The notes below the pieces were generated by a model that was not told the DNA's origin, searched no databases, and saw only the letters and a list, made by a program, of their open reading frames with translations. From Prorocentrum cordatum (Eukaryota > Sar > Dinophyceae > Prorocentrales > Prorocentraceae), in assembly GCA_963575745.1 (NCBI GenBank), contig CAUYUJ010020682.1, forward strand, positions 563,501-627,500: a DNA stretch of 64,000 bases, read 5' to 3'. Position numbers and translations under genes: made by a program. Each line of letters starts with the position of its first letter. Positions within the stretch are counted from its first letter, which is position 1. Of the stretch, positions 31,901 to 39,805 are shown piece after piece.

Positions 31901-33701
31901 CCCTGGCGGTGACCCAGGCGACGCAGGTGAGGTACCAGCGATATCTCGATCGTTTCTACTCGCGTGTCGGCCTGAGCCGGAGGCAGATCCTGGCGAAGCC
32001 GGACACGGAGATCGACGAGGTCATGTGCAACTACATGACCGAGCACTACTTGCAGGGCGAGCAGAGCAACTACGGGGACCAGACGGTCGCAGCCTGGGTC
32101 AGCGCGAACCCGGACTTCGGTCGCGTGGGAGGTCGCAAGCTGCCGCGGACTTGGCGGGCGCTGAAGGCCTGGCGCAGGCTGACTCCGGGCAGGCGGCGGA
32201 AGGCCCTTGCCCTCCCGGTCTGGTGCGGGCTGGCTTGGAGGCTGGCGCAGCGGGGACACCTACGCCTGGGCATTTTCTTGATGATAGGCGTATCGATCTA
32301 TGGTCGGCCCTCGACCTTGCTGGCCGCCCGGCGGTGCGACCTTGTGCCTCCGTCGCCTGGTGTCAGCAGGCACTGGGCCCTGTTGACCCACCCGCTGGAG
32401 CGGAAGAGGCCCAGCAAGCGTGGGCACTTCGACGAGGGCTGCCCCCTGGACTCGCCGTACCTCCAGGGCTTGGACGAGGTGTTCGAGCGGCTGGCCTCGA
32501 CGACGTCGAAGGAGCCGCTGTGGAACTTCAGCTACCCCGAGGCAGCGACGCTGCTCAAGGAGGCGGCGGAGGACCTCGGGGTGGCCCCAGTGACATTGTA
32601 CCAGATGAGACACTCGGGCGCCAGCATCGATTTGGCAAAAGGCTGGCGCAGTCTGACCTCGGCGCAGCGACGCGGGGAGTGGACGCAGGCGAAGTCAATG
32701 CACCGCTACGAGCACAGCAGCAGGCTCGGCAGCGACTATGCAAAGCTCGACCCCCGGCTGCGCGCGACGTGCGAGGAGGCGGAGAGGCAGCTGGCACTCA
32801 TCCTGACGGACCGGCCCCACAACGTGCAGAGGTGGCGCAGGTGAGTCAGCTGCACCTTGGATACCGTGGAGGCCGCTCTCGTGGCCGCCTTTGCCGCTCG
32901 CGCCTCGGCAAGGGCCAGTACCTTGGCGATCTCTTCGCGGGCTGCCGAGCGGTGTCTCGGGCGGCCGAGGCCGAGGGCTTCCGTGCGAGGAGTTGGGACG
33001 TCATCTATGATGAAAAATGGCAGGACTTGTTGTCACCAGCCGTGCTGCGGGCGATCAAAGCTGACGCTCGAGCTGGCCGGCTGGTGGCCGCGACCATGGC
33101 CCCTCCGTGCCAGACTTTTTCACTCGCGCACGACAGGTCGAGACCTGTGCGCAGCCGCGAGGAGCCATGGGGCTTCCCCGCCTCCCAGCTGACGCCTGCC
33201 GATGCCGATGCCGTGGAATTAGGCAACCGCCTCGCTCGGGTTGCTCTTTCTCTCTTCAGATTCTTTTTGAAGCTGGGGGTGCCCGTAATCCTTGAACATC
33301 CCTTGACGAGCCGGCTGTGGCATACTGCTGAGGTGTGCGACTTATCGCACCATAAACATGTCTCTCTGGTAGAACTGGACCAGTGTCAGTATGGAGCAAG
33401 ATGGAAGAAGCCCACACGGCTCCTCTGTGCACACGTGAATCGGGAAGATATAATTAAGCTCACCCGTCGATGCCGACCAAAGGGCTGTATATGTTCTAAG
33501 ACTGCAAAACCCCATTGGCAACTCAGCGGCGGGGGGCCTGGTGGCCTCCGCCGCACCCGCATTGCTTCTGAATACCCTCCTGGTCTTGCACGGGCAATGG
33601 TCTCTACCCTCTTAGCTAGTACTGTTGAAAAGCGAGCTTGTCACTCCCACCCTTTCTCTCCCCACCCTAGCGAACATCCAACCTGGATAGCTTCGGGATG
33701 A
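28908..33701 (+). CDS. RT - RNase H polyprotein frame extending to a methyltransferase-like domain (1597 codons)
   Basis: ATG 28908 overlaps the gag stop by ATGA. RT motifs: KMRMIVDARRAN near residue 250, GMTDVKDCFYRM (catalytic Asp near 307), LPMGFSWSLF, and VYVDNMGV near 421-427, where the usual YxDD is YVDN. RNase H motifs: LQTDASESGWG (Asp 577), ILEARAL, LFLSDNMSVV and WIPSEFNESDEGSR near 757. RT/RNase H homology ends near 31340. The frame stays open through the recombinase gene, which is read in another phase, and regains recognisable sequence from about 32913 (YLGDLFAGCRAV) to TGA 33699-33701. DIRS-type elements are known for an RT/RH/MT frame overlapping the recombinase frame, which fits. 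Residues about 815-1310 look like an uninformative shadow, so whether RT and methyltransferase are one polypeptide is uncertain. Confidence 0.85.
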   Translation: MTDQSQPAEWAPAGWANTSARRAPLALASGDRDLFPLPRLARPPASRGGSRARIAGARRRREHELVNGAIDSLNWLAGWEPDDVGPPRSLDAMGGKHAGIVQWVASEALRRQAAAPNPCPSQEASLSALLKGCSIYDTSGSPRNLASFVRERVSLPPSVVGCFQVDDIVGEAGRTYLKENQKRMRRPIEEIDFDNLPTPYFDPLLKRNKKMYHNFLKDLSSRGLLLATLSPAEEAGLFFVKKADSDKMRMIVDARRANAWFGVPPSVQLLSCEGFGRVEVKLPEGVAFGSARGEELLNGFKLFLGMTDVKDCFYRMRIPVSLAKFFSLPAAPAHVLGLEGHELEGTRLGCDTLVFPCIGALPMGFSWSLFLAQDANEERVVRSDPWPGGDVAISERVLMSDRGPPLVVEVVPGLHGGAYVYVDNMGVLAPSEGLAKSALESWTGLFEGVGLDLHKSSVGSGASEALGTKLDLELMRSGVSDGRFWKVYLGLGGLLARGRATGRALEVVLGHCTFCGLALRGSLSCWHASYRFIQRHYLEPARLWAEVVKEIKMFRGLLTLMVQDWWRPWNCCVLQTDASESGWGMAQSFWPQHVVEQVGRLPERARFRSALGRPARESALAAANLARDSSGALCSFADVDNPDSLASDPLSSWELDPGFAEVPWQWLRKGAWETVRSGVWRFAEDILILEARALVKSIQRLAKTAHGVCVRQLFLSDNMSVVLSFSRARSSRFSLLVQIRRFYAYAIALGLTPAIRWIPSEFNESDEGSRVFSESDSNILTSLLDEKFQADLNLLTRPPRAVPVKDNTRDPLRSRFGSNHSRLAEVPEAPDLPETAGHGPREGSGAGRAGAAGADAPSAGGRSAAGRADSCAGGRGSAGVLALGPERREGDRQPRGAGPGADTGAGPPLAFEEEGQPGRTASFGPRREGRERAGPRWRRRGGRRGRQQLQRLRLGGGAAGADSGPNAAAARAEGAPAGEAVRRCYPGGAGRGREPPGDPGGDPGDAGEVPAISRSFLLACRPEPEADPGEAGHGDRRGHVQLHDRALLAGRAEQLRGPDGRSLGQREPGLRSRGRSQAAADLAGAEGLAQADSGQAAEGPCPPGLVRAGLEAGAAGTPTPGHFLDDRRIDLWSALDLAGRPAVRPCASVAWCQQALGPVDPPAGAEEAQQAWALRRGLPPGLAVPPGLGRGVRAAGLDDVEGAAVELQLPRGSDAAQGGGGGPRGGPSDIVPDETLGRQHRFGKRLAQSDLGAATRGVDAGEVNAPLRAQQQARQRLCKARPPAARDVRGGGEAAGTHPDGPAPQRAEVAQVSQLHLGYRGGRSRGRLCRSRLGKGQYLGDLFAGCRAVSRAAEAEGFRARSWDVIYDEKWQDLLSPAVLRAIKADARAGRLVAATMAPPCQTFSLAHDRSRPVRSREEPWGFPASQLTPADADAVELGNRLARVALSLFRFFLKLGVPVILEHPLTSRLWHTAEVCDLSHHKHVSLVELDQCQYGARWKKPTRLLCAHVNREDIIKLTRRCRPKGCICSKTAKPHWQLSGGGPGGLRRTRIASEYPPGLARAMVSTLLASTVEKRACHSHPFSPHPSEHPTWIASG
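31343..31380 (+). promoter_or_regulatory. spliced-leader relic inside the retrotransposon, upstream of the recombinase ORF
   Basis: 31343-31363 matches DinoSL at 19 of 21 bases (CCGTAGCCGTTTTGGCTCAAA). It is followed by CCATTCTCGCTTGGCTGAG, a diverged second copy of the truncated CCATTTTGGCTCAAG relic. The first AUG after it is 31420 in a GCCATGG context, the start of the recombinase. The internal CCGTAG could serve as a trans-splice acceptor; that role is inference. Confidence 0.75.
31420..32844 (+). CDS. tyrosine recombinase of the retrotransposon
   Basis: 474 codons from ATG 31420 to TGA 32842-32844, in a different phase from the RT frame that spans it. After an Ala/Arg/Pro-rich N terminus (about 100 residues) comes a helical SAM-like N domain (VTQATQVRYQRYLDRFYSR) and the catalytic domain: box I Arg in YGRPSTLLAARRCDL (Arg 296), box II in LYQMRHSGASIDLA (Arg 397-His 398, with Tyr in place of the usual first His), and RRGEWTQAKSMHRYEHSSRL with the likely nucleophile Tyr 430. 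This family integrates circular DNA without target duplication, matching the empty site. No disruption seen. A spliced-leader relic lies 57 bp upstream of the ATG. Confidence 0.88.
   Translation: MAPERARVLAGPAPRARTPPQRAGARRPAARTRALAAAAAPACSRSDPSGARAIASPGALGRARILAPAPLLPSKKRASQAGRHLSALDERDANGLDLAGDAGEDAEGDSSSSGSDSVVEQLGRTRARMRQLRARRAHRRAKLYADAILAAQGEGVSLLETLAVTQATQVRYQRYLDRFYSRVGLSRRQILAKPDTEIDEVMCNYMTEHYLQGEQSNYGDQTVAAWVSANPDFGRVGGRKLPRTWRALKAWRRLTPGRRRKALALPVWCGLAWRLAQRGHLRLGIFLMIGVSIYGRPSTLLAARRCDLVPPSPGVSRHWALLTHPLERKRPSKRGHFDEGCPLDSPYLQGLDEVFERLASTTSKEPLWNFSYPEAATLLKEAAEDLGVAPVTLYQMRHSGASIDLAKGWRSLTSAQRRGEWTQAKSMHRYEHSSRLGSDYAKLDPRLRATCEEAERQLALILTDRPHNVQRWRR
32913..33701 (+). other. cytosine-C5 methyltransferase-like domain at the 3' end of the element
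   Basis: In the RT phase, downstream of the recombinase stop: YLGDLFAGCRAVSRAAEAEGF resembles the AdoMet-binding motif I (DLFAG.G); TMAPPCQTFSLA matches motif IV of C5 methyltransferases, with PCQ supplying the catalytic Cys; then VILEHPLTSRLW and LDQCQYGARWKKPTRLL, an order (ENP-like, then D-C-x-YG-KPT) seen in some phage/transposon cytosine methyltransferases. A clear target-recognition region and motif X are not identified. There is no ATG before motif I, so expression would need fusion with RT, frameshifting from the recombinase, or a non-AUG start. The reaction would be methyl transfer from AdoMet to cytosine in DNA; activity is unproven. Confidence 0.7.
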
Positions 33702-33704
33702 TTT

Positions 33705-33810
33705 GGGAGAATGAGTTTTAAGGCATGCCTTTAAGCTCAAAGCCTCTGGCCATGACGAGTCCAGAGTTTCGCTAGATTCAGTCTCCGCAAGAAAAATGGG
33801 ACCGTTGCTC
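33705..33810 (+). repeat. split direct repeat B1
   Basis: 106 bp, identical to 33960-34065; begins 3 bp after the methyltransferase stop and directly abuts A2. Confidence 0.93.
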
Positions 33811-33940
33811 TGGAGGTTTTAGAACGGGTTGAGCAGAGGGGCCATACGTGTGATGTTGGGCAAATGGAATATTCTGCCTGTCTCTGGTGTGCACTCGCCA
33901 ACACCCTGCTGCCTATCTCCGCTCAAGTTGTTTCTGGTCT
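33811..33940 (+). repeat. split direct repeat A2
   Basis: 130 bp, identical to the 5' terminus A1; separated from B2 by a 19-bp C-rich spacer (33941-33959). Confidence 0.93.
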
Positions 33941-33959
33941 CCCGCCCCCCCAACCCTCG

Positions 33960-34065
33960 GGGAGAATGAGTTTTAAGGCATGCCTTTAAGCTCAAAGCCT
34001 CTGGCCATGACGAGTCCAGAGTTTCGCTAGATTCAGTCTCCGCAAGAAAAATGGGACCGTTGCTC
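33960..34065 (+). repeat. split direct repeat B2 (3' terminus)
   Basis: 106 bp identical to B1; the flanking genomic sequence CTAATT begins at 34066. Confidence 0.93.
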
Positions 34066-35040
34066 CTAATTTTCCAAGTGTTTTGGATTTTGGCGTTCTC
34101 GCTTTTCCCGCTTTCCAGCGCTCCATCACGGCCTCGGAGGCCCTTCAGATCGCTCCAAGAAGGCCCACGAGGCCCCGACGAGGGCCCCAAGACGGCCCAG
34201 GATGCCCCACAGACAACCCAAGTGTGCCCCAAGAGCGCGCCAAGAGAAGGCCCAGAGGGGTCCCGAGGCGGCCCGGGCCCGCCCCGCAGCAGGCCACGAC
34301 AGGCTAAGGGAGCCCTAGACGGTCCCAAGAGGCCCCGAAGACGCCCAAGAAGCCCTCAAGACGGCCGACGAGGACTCCAACACGCTCCAGGACGGACTCA
34401 AGAGGCTCCCCAAGAGGGCCCTGGGAGGCAAGATTCACTAATTTGCCTATGGTTTTTGAAGGATTCAGGCGTTCTCGCTTCCCCCGCTTCCCAGCGCTCC
34501 CTCGCGGCCTCGCTCGGAGGCCCTTCAGATCGCTCCAAGGCGGGCCACGAGGCCCGGAAGAGGGCCCCAAGACGGCCCAGGAGGCTCCCCAGACAACCCA
34601 AGTGTGCCCCAAGAGCTCCCCAAGAGAGGGCCCAGAGGGGGACCGCCAACCGATATTTCGAGGTCTCTGGCCCTAGAGGCCGCCTGTAGGCCCCCGGAGG
34701 CCACCAAAAGGCTCCCACGAAGCCCCGTGAGGCGCCCAAGAGGCCCCCGGGAAGCCCCAAGGGACCCCCAAGGGGTTCCCAGGGAACGCCCAAGAGGCCC
34801 CCCAACACACCCCAAGAAATCATGTCCCCAGAGCACCTTCCGCGGACATGGTTCATCATGGGCCCGAGAGTTCCCGGAGGCCCCCAAGGGGCCCCCAGGG
34901 AACGCCCAAGAGACCCCCCAACACACCCCAACAAATCATGCCCCCAGAAAGCCTTCCGGGGACATGGTTCATCATGCGCCCGCGAGTCTCCGGAGGCTTC
35001 GAAGTACCATCATGCTACAGGATAGCTGTCTGGGAAGTTG
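34066..35040. repeat. degenerate CCAAGAGGCCC repeat field (right of YR element)
   Basis: Continuation of the field at 25.7-26.9 kb. It contains an uninterrupted relative of the element's target: 34373-34438 matches 26835-26902, and 34439 onward matches 34066 onward (CTAATT..., then GGCGTTCTCGCTT). No gene. Confidence 0.75.
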
Positions 35041-35121
35041 ATTGGGAACATGACTGATCGCCTTCTCGCGGCCCTCCGCAGATCGTTTCGCACAAAGTTG
35101 CCCCAAGTGCCCTCTTGAACC

Positions 35122-35122
35122 A

Positions 35123-35183
<61 letters not shown>

Positions 35184-35196
35184 AACGACGAAGACA

Positions 35197-35272
<76 letters not shown>

Positions 35273-35273
35273 C
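35122..35273. repeat. (GAC)n microsatellite
   Basis: About 150 bases of ACG/GAC triplets with one interruption near 35180-35200. Confidence 0.95.
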
Positions 35274-35524
35274 GCGCCCCAAGAGGCGACGACGACATTA
35301 CGACGACGACGACGGCACGCCCCAACAGGCTCCCCAAGACGCCCGCAAACCCATGCTCCCAGAAGGCCTTCTGGGAACCCGATTCATACGGCCTTCGCCC
35401 CCCCACACAATCATTTTCCTCGAAGGCCTTTCGGAATGCAGATTGGCATTCGGAATGCAGATTGGCATGCGTGGACTGTGATCCACTACTTCAGTGGAGC
35501 AATGAATTCGTTAAGGTCTGGGGC

Positions 35525-35571
35525 CTGCTAGAACCTGAGCGCGCGCGAAGCGCGCGCGATGGTTCTAGCAG
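35525..35571. repeat. perfect-ended hairpin
   Basis: CTGCTAGAACC and GGTTCTAGCAG enclose a GCGCGCGC-GAA-GCGCGCGC inner hairpin: an 11-bp outer stem, three mismatched positions, an inner GC stem and a GAA loop. Function unknown. Confidence 0.7.
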
Positions 35572-36404
35572 TGCTCACTGCTCCTCTTTGTCAGGGCTGT
35601 CTACGGTTCTATTGATCCGATGATGCGCGTGGTGACGTTTGCAGGAGGCATCGGTCGACAGGTCCGCTTTTCGCACCCAGGGGGCACCTCCAGTTCTCCT
35701 TAAATAGAGTCAAATGAGGAAAAGGGAACGATACCGCTGCCTCTCACTTGTTTCCGCCTTTTGGGCCTCCTGGGAGGCACTCGTCGAAACGGCTGGATTC
35801 GCTTCGAAATTCTGGTCCGAACGCACGCCGGGATAGGTCGGGGAGTGACGGTATCGGTATCTTTGGAGTTCCCCATGGAGGACTCGATCGCCGCCTCGAT
35901 CCTGCATGAATTGAGCGGCCTTTGCTCGATCGATCGAGGGCGGCCTTTGGGAGGCCATGCTTTGCTCCCGGAGCTACAACTCCCACCCTCCGAGGGCCGC
36001 CCACGACCCGATGCGCTTCGATTCGCCGGCTGGTGCCACGATTTCGATTTGATTCGATTCGGTTCGGCATGATCCGGAACGATTCGCTGTCGATCCGGTC
36101 CGTTCTCGGCCCGATCGGACTTCGCGATTCGATTCAGCTCCAGGCCTGCTTCCAGCCTCGCGTCTCCTCGAGCCACCCCCCTCTGGCCTTGCCGCGCCCG
36201 CGCCTCTGTGACGCCGCCCTCTGCCCCAACCACCTCTCGCACATATTTCGGCACGGATTTCCACGCAACCTTGCGGGCGGCTGGTTCGGTTTCCTGCCTC
36301 TCATTCTCGCCCCCCCCTGCCATTGCACTTGTGTCTTGGAAATCTCGCAGTCATATATCGAACCCTTTATCTTTTGCGTTCTTGGTTGCAGCCTTCGTTT
36401 CGAT
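35572..36404. other. gene-free stretch
   Basis: Rich in CGATTCG-type words (about 36000-36130). No gene recognised despite open frames on both strands. Confidence 0.45.
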
Positions 36405-36930
36405 CAGCCGGGAGGGGGAAGAGGAGGGAGGGGAGGAGGGATGAGGAGAGATGGCCTGGGGAGGGATAAAGATTGAGGAGCGGGAAGTAGGAGGATTGAG
36501 AAGAGAGGAGGAGGAGGAGGAGGAGGAGGAGGAGGAGGAGGAAGAGCAACAGGTGTAGGAGGAGGGATGACGATGATAGAAGAGCGGGACGTGGAGTAGA
36601 TATGGAGACGAGGATGTGGAGCCGGTACAGGAGGATGGGAGTGGAAGGAGGGGGAGGGACGAGGCACTATGAGGAAGGATGATGAAGAAAGAGACGGGGG
36701 AGGAGGAGGAGGAGGAGGAGGAGGAGGAGGAGGAGAGAACGTGAAGAGGAAAGGGGGAAGATGAGGACGAGGACGAGTAGCCAGGAGAAGATGAGAGAGG
36801 AGGGACACAGGGACTGGACGAGAATGCAAGACCAAGGCGGCGAGTTCCAAGGAGGAGGAGGAGGAGGAGGAGGATGAGGAGAAAGAGGACAATGAGGCGG
36901 GGACCTTCCAGAATCCTCCACTTGCCAGCG
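36405..36930. repeat. GGA-rich purine tract
   Basis: Extended purine-rich strand with several GGA microsatellite cores (about 36505-36540, 36700-36735, 36855-36875). Confidence 0.8.
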
Positions 36931-37774
36931 CCAAGACCCCCACCGCTGGCAGGTTTGCGTAGCCTCGGATAACGGGAACCACTTCCAGGAGGGCTTGGGC
37001 GTCTGCCCCCTCCGCCTCCTCCTGCTCCTTATCCTCCCTCCGCCACGGGGCACTGTAGGGTAGTGTCTGTCGTCTTCTTTTCCCGGACCCAGCCCCGCGT
37101 CTGATCTCGATTCCTCTTCTCCTCCTTTTCCTTCGCCGTCTCCTCCTCTGCCCCCCCTTCCCGATCCGCATCCCCCACCCCCATCTTCCCCCTCCCCTTG
37201 GCCTCGAAAAACAAACGTCAACCCCCTCAGCAACCCCCCCTTTCCCCCTCTCATCCCTGTCCTTCTCCTCAGAAACCGTCCTCCCCCCCCCTGCCCGGCC
37301 TTCTCTCTATCCGCACTCTCCCCCCATCCGCCGCCCATCCCGTTCAACGTCCCCATTTTGTATTATCATCTTTTTATTCTGCCCATACTATTGCCTTATG
37401 TCGCCTTTCATCTGCCCATCCCTTTAGATACTTCCTTTCGGACCCTATTTCAGCTCGCTTTGTGAGTAGTGTGCGGACGGAACGCTTCCACTGTGCGCCA
37501 GCGTTGGATCGCAACAGACAACGCGCTCCTCCGGACTGCCCCCCACAGGGAAATCGATTCCAATGTCATTGCGTGTTGTGCGCCCTGCGCGTGCGGGCGA
37601 GGCGAATCTGCACCAGGTCGACAGAGAGAGATAGAGAGAGAGGAGAGACTATGCCCTGACTCGGAGTAGTTCACGTCGTATTGTTTCTCTCCCGTCCTTC
37701 CTGTGCGCGCGCCAGTGTCCCCCGTGTTTGGGTAGCCCCTGCGGGGTGCGCCCCAGACCACGTGCAACCCGACA
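36931..37774. other. gene-free, pyrimidine-rich stretch
   Basis: CCT/CTC-rich sequence (37010-37330) and a GA-rich run at about 37620-37650. No gene recognised. Confidence 0.45.
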
Positions 37775-38200
37775 TGGAGAGCAGCCTCCCGCAGGGCTGA
37801 TGCGCCACAGCAACCCACAAGGGCCTTTGCAGAGCAGCCTGCCGCAGGACTGATGCGCCACGGACAACGGGCAAACCGACAAGCAGAGCAGCCTCCCTCA
37901 GGGCTGATGCGCCAAAAGCAACCCACCAGGGCCATGCAGAGCAGCCTCCGTCAGAGCTGATGCGCCACAGACAACGGGCAAACCCACACGCAGAGCAGCC
38001 TCCCGCAGGGGCGGTGCGGCCCAGACGTGCAGAGCAGCCTCCCTCAGGATTGGTGCGGTGGGAGCCTCCCGCAGGGCTTGCAGAGCAGCCTCCCTCGGGG
38101 CTGTTGCTGGACCGGACGTGCGGAGCAGCCTCCCTCGGAGTTGCTGCACTGGAAGCCTCCTGCGGGGCTTTACAGAGCAGTGCCCCTCGGGACTGTTGCG
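37775..38200. repeat. tandem array, about 40 and 53 bp units
   Basis: GCAGCCTCCCKCAGGG recurs near 37781, 37834, 37888, 37941, 37995, 38034, 38085 and 38125 (spacings 53, 54, 53, 54, 39, 51, 40), the first half followed by CTGATGCGCCA. Confidence 0.85.
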
Positions 38201-39157
38201 GCCAGACGTGCCAGACGAGCACCGCTTAGAGATCGCGCACGGGCCACCAGCGGAGATGCACAGAGCACACGCCAACAGAGAGCCAACCAACCCCAGCAGA
38301 CCAGACCGCCCGCTTCCTGCGCAACTAGTGGCCGGTGCTTAAGGCGATACGCTGTTTAAGGCAAGACGAGTGACGAGAGACCTTCCCGCCCCTACCCCCC
38401 CCCGCGGCCTGGATGCACTTCCCAGGTCTGCGGAGGGCGTCGTATGGGGCACGGGACATTACAACGGCCTGCCGAGCGTATCATGCCATGCAGAGACTGT
38501 TGGCCAGTCCCTGCGGGGCAACGTGCGGTCGCCTGGACGAGCGCGCAGCCAGAAAGTGCGAGCGCAGGTCGTTGATACGACCAGCGCGGAGCGCAGACCA
38601 GAGAACGGTACGCCGATCAGCTCAACCAGCCGAGGAGGAGAAGGATGAGAGGAGGATTGCAAGACCCCCCCACGCAGAACTCGCCGGCCTCCGCGAGGCC
38701 CCTGCAGCAAGATGCAACCCCAAGAGAACGACTTTCCGTGCCACGGAGGCATTGCCAAGTTATTTATCTGATGCAGAGAGGCCCCGAGAGGCCAAGAGGC
38801 CAAGAGGCCGTTCGCAGGTCTGCCCTGGTGATCTCCCTGCCTTCAAAAAATCGCTTCGCGATTTCGGTGCCTGTCGGTTTCTCCATCGAGCACCGCCCGA
38901 AAACGCCTGCTCCGAGGCGGGGAGTTCTCCATAGGCACCGCCTGGGGCATCGACATTCGGGGGCCTCGGCAGGTAGCGGATGTGGACACGTAAGTCTCCC
39001 CTGGGGCCAACATACGTTCATATCCACCGCCCGCTTGGGTCCCAGGATGTCGATTCCCCAGGCGGCGGATTAGATATGTCCCCGCCTCGCACCTCCTCCC
39101 CGCTGCCGCACCTCCGCGTCTCGTGTCGAGGCGATGCCGCTGGAACCCCCATAGAGG
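38201..39157. other. gene-free stretch
   Basis: Several overlapping open frames but no recognisable domain. The last part (below 39157) would be the transcribed side of the minus-strand spliced-leader relic; a 44-codon minus frame begins at the first AUG (39152), too short to interpret. Confidence 0.4.
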
Positions 39158-39178
39158 CGCGAGCCAAGATGGCTACGG
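39158..39178 (-). other. diverged spliced-leader relic (minus strand)
   Basis: Plus strand GAGCCAAGATGGCTACGG (39161-39178) matches 17 of 18 bases of reverse-complemented DinoSL; three positions differ over the full 21. The transcribed direction is minus. Confidence 0.6.
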
Positions 39179-39297
39179 GGAGGCAGGAGGCGGGAGGAAG
39201 GATTTTGGAGCGAGGAGGGAATAAGGGCCAACGTCAGGGGATAATTAGGCTCAGGGAATACGCATCCACTCCCAATCGTCCACTCATCGCGAAGAGG

Positions 39298-39395
39298 GGC
39301 CCGATAGCCAGCCCAGGAACGTGCGGATTCGCCATCGGGGGCCTATCGCCGATTTGTTGTCGATGTATCGTCGATTTCTATTCGATATTGCCCAT
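39298..39395. repeat. dispersed repeat, partner near 53545-53640
   Basis: Shares GGGCCCGATAGCC, CCAGGAACGTGCGG, GGAGGC/GGGGGCC and a run of GAT-rich words in the same order with 53545-53640. Unknown family. Confidence 0.55.
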
Positions 39396-39748
39396 CACGG
39401 AAGGAGTGAGCGCAGGAGAGAGGGATGTTCGCCCCTCCGTCCTGTAGCCACCTCGCCATCCCCGCCCCGGCCGAGCTTCAGAGGACTTTGTGAGCTCGAT
39501 CGTTGGTTCGTTCTTCCTCTTTCTCCCCCCCAACGACTGTTCCTTGAGAGTTCCAGCAGCATGGGACTTGGTATCATCGGTGTGATGGTTCCGCTCCAGC
39601 ATCCCGTTCATGTCGAGTTCTTGCTGCTTTGCTCGGGGCGCACTTTCTCAGTGTGATAATCTTTCCTTGTTTTTGGGGGTGGGAAGCCGGTGATCTGCTG
39701 CCTCGCCTCGCCATTTCTCTTATGGTCGCGATCGTGATCCTCGTCGCC

Positions 39749-39767
39749 GTCGTCGTAGATGGTGGTG
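39749..39767. repeat. target-site duplication, left copy
   Basis: GTCGTCGTAGATGGTGGTG, matching 44574-44592 at 18 of 19 bases; it directly precedes the spliced-leader relic that forms the LINE's 5' end. Confidence 0.8.
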
Positions 39768-39768
39768 G

Positions 39769-39805
39769 TCCGTAGCCATTTTGGCTCAAGCCATTTTGGC
39801 TCAAG
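39769..39805 (+). promoter_or_regulatory. tandem spliced-leader relic (22 nt + 15 nt)
   Basis: 39769-39790 is an exact 22-nt DinoSL (T followed by CCGTAGCC...CTCAAG). 39791-39805 is CCATTTTGGCTCAAG, an SL lacking its first part up to the internal CCGTAG. This is the pattern expected when the AG inside a previously inserted SL is used as acceptor for a second round of trans-splicing. Confidence 0.93.

Larger units (their letters stand above)
26903..34065 (+). mobile_element. complete tyrosine-recombinase retrotransposon with split direct repeats
   Basis: The element is 7163 bp. A 130-bp sequence occurs at the left end (A1, 26903-27032) and, identical, near the right end (A2, 33811-33940); a 106-bp sequence lies before A2 (B1, 33705-33810) and, identical, after it (B2, 33960-34065). 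The order A1 - genes - B1 - A2 - B2 is the split-direct-repeat layout of PAT/Ngaro-type elements, which reintegrate a circular DNA with a tyrosine recombinase. Inside are a gag-like ORF, RT-RNase H, a tyrosine recombinase and a methyltransferase-like domain. The flanks AAGATTCA and CTAATT are contiguous in a related uninterrupted sequence at about 34431-34445, so no target bases were duplicated. PAT/DIRS elements usually carry a Dam-like methyltransferase; the PPCQTFS motif here points to a cytosine C5 type. Confidence 0.92.

Noticed and set aside
31291-32259. 322-codon minus-strand frame opposite the recombinase
   Set aside because: Shadow of the recombinase gene; its LSQNGYG segment is only the antisense translation of the spliced-leader relic.
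32835-32850. CAGGTGAGT at the recombinase stop resembling a 5' splice donor that might fuse recombinase to methyltransferase
   Set aside because: The nearby AG tested (ending 32918) does not restore the methyltransferase phase, and introns are not expected in an RNA-copied element.
35115-35531. Poly-Asp and poly-Arg open frames
   Set aside because: Translations of a GAC microsatellite.
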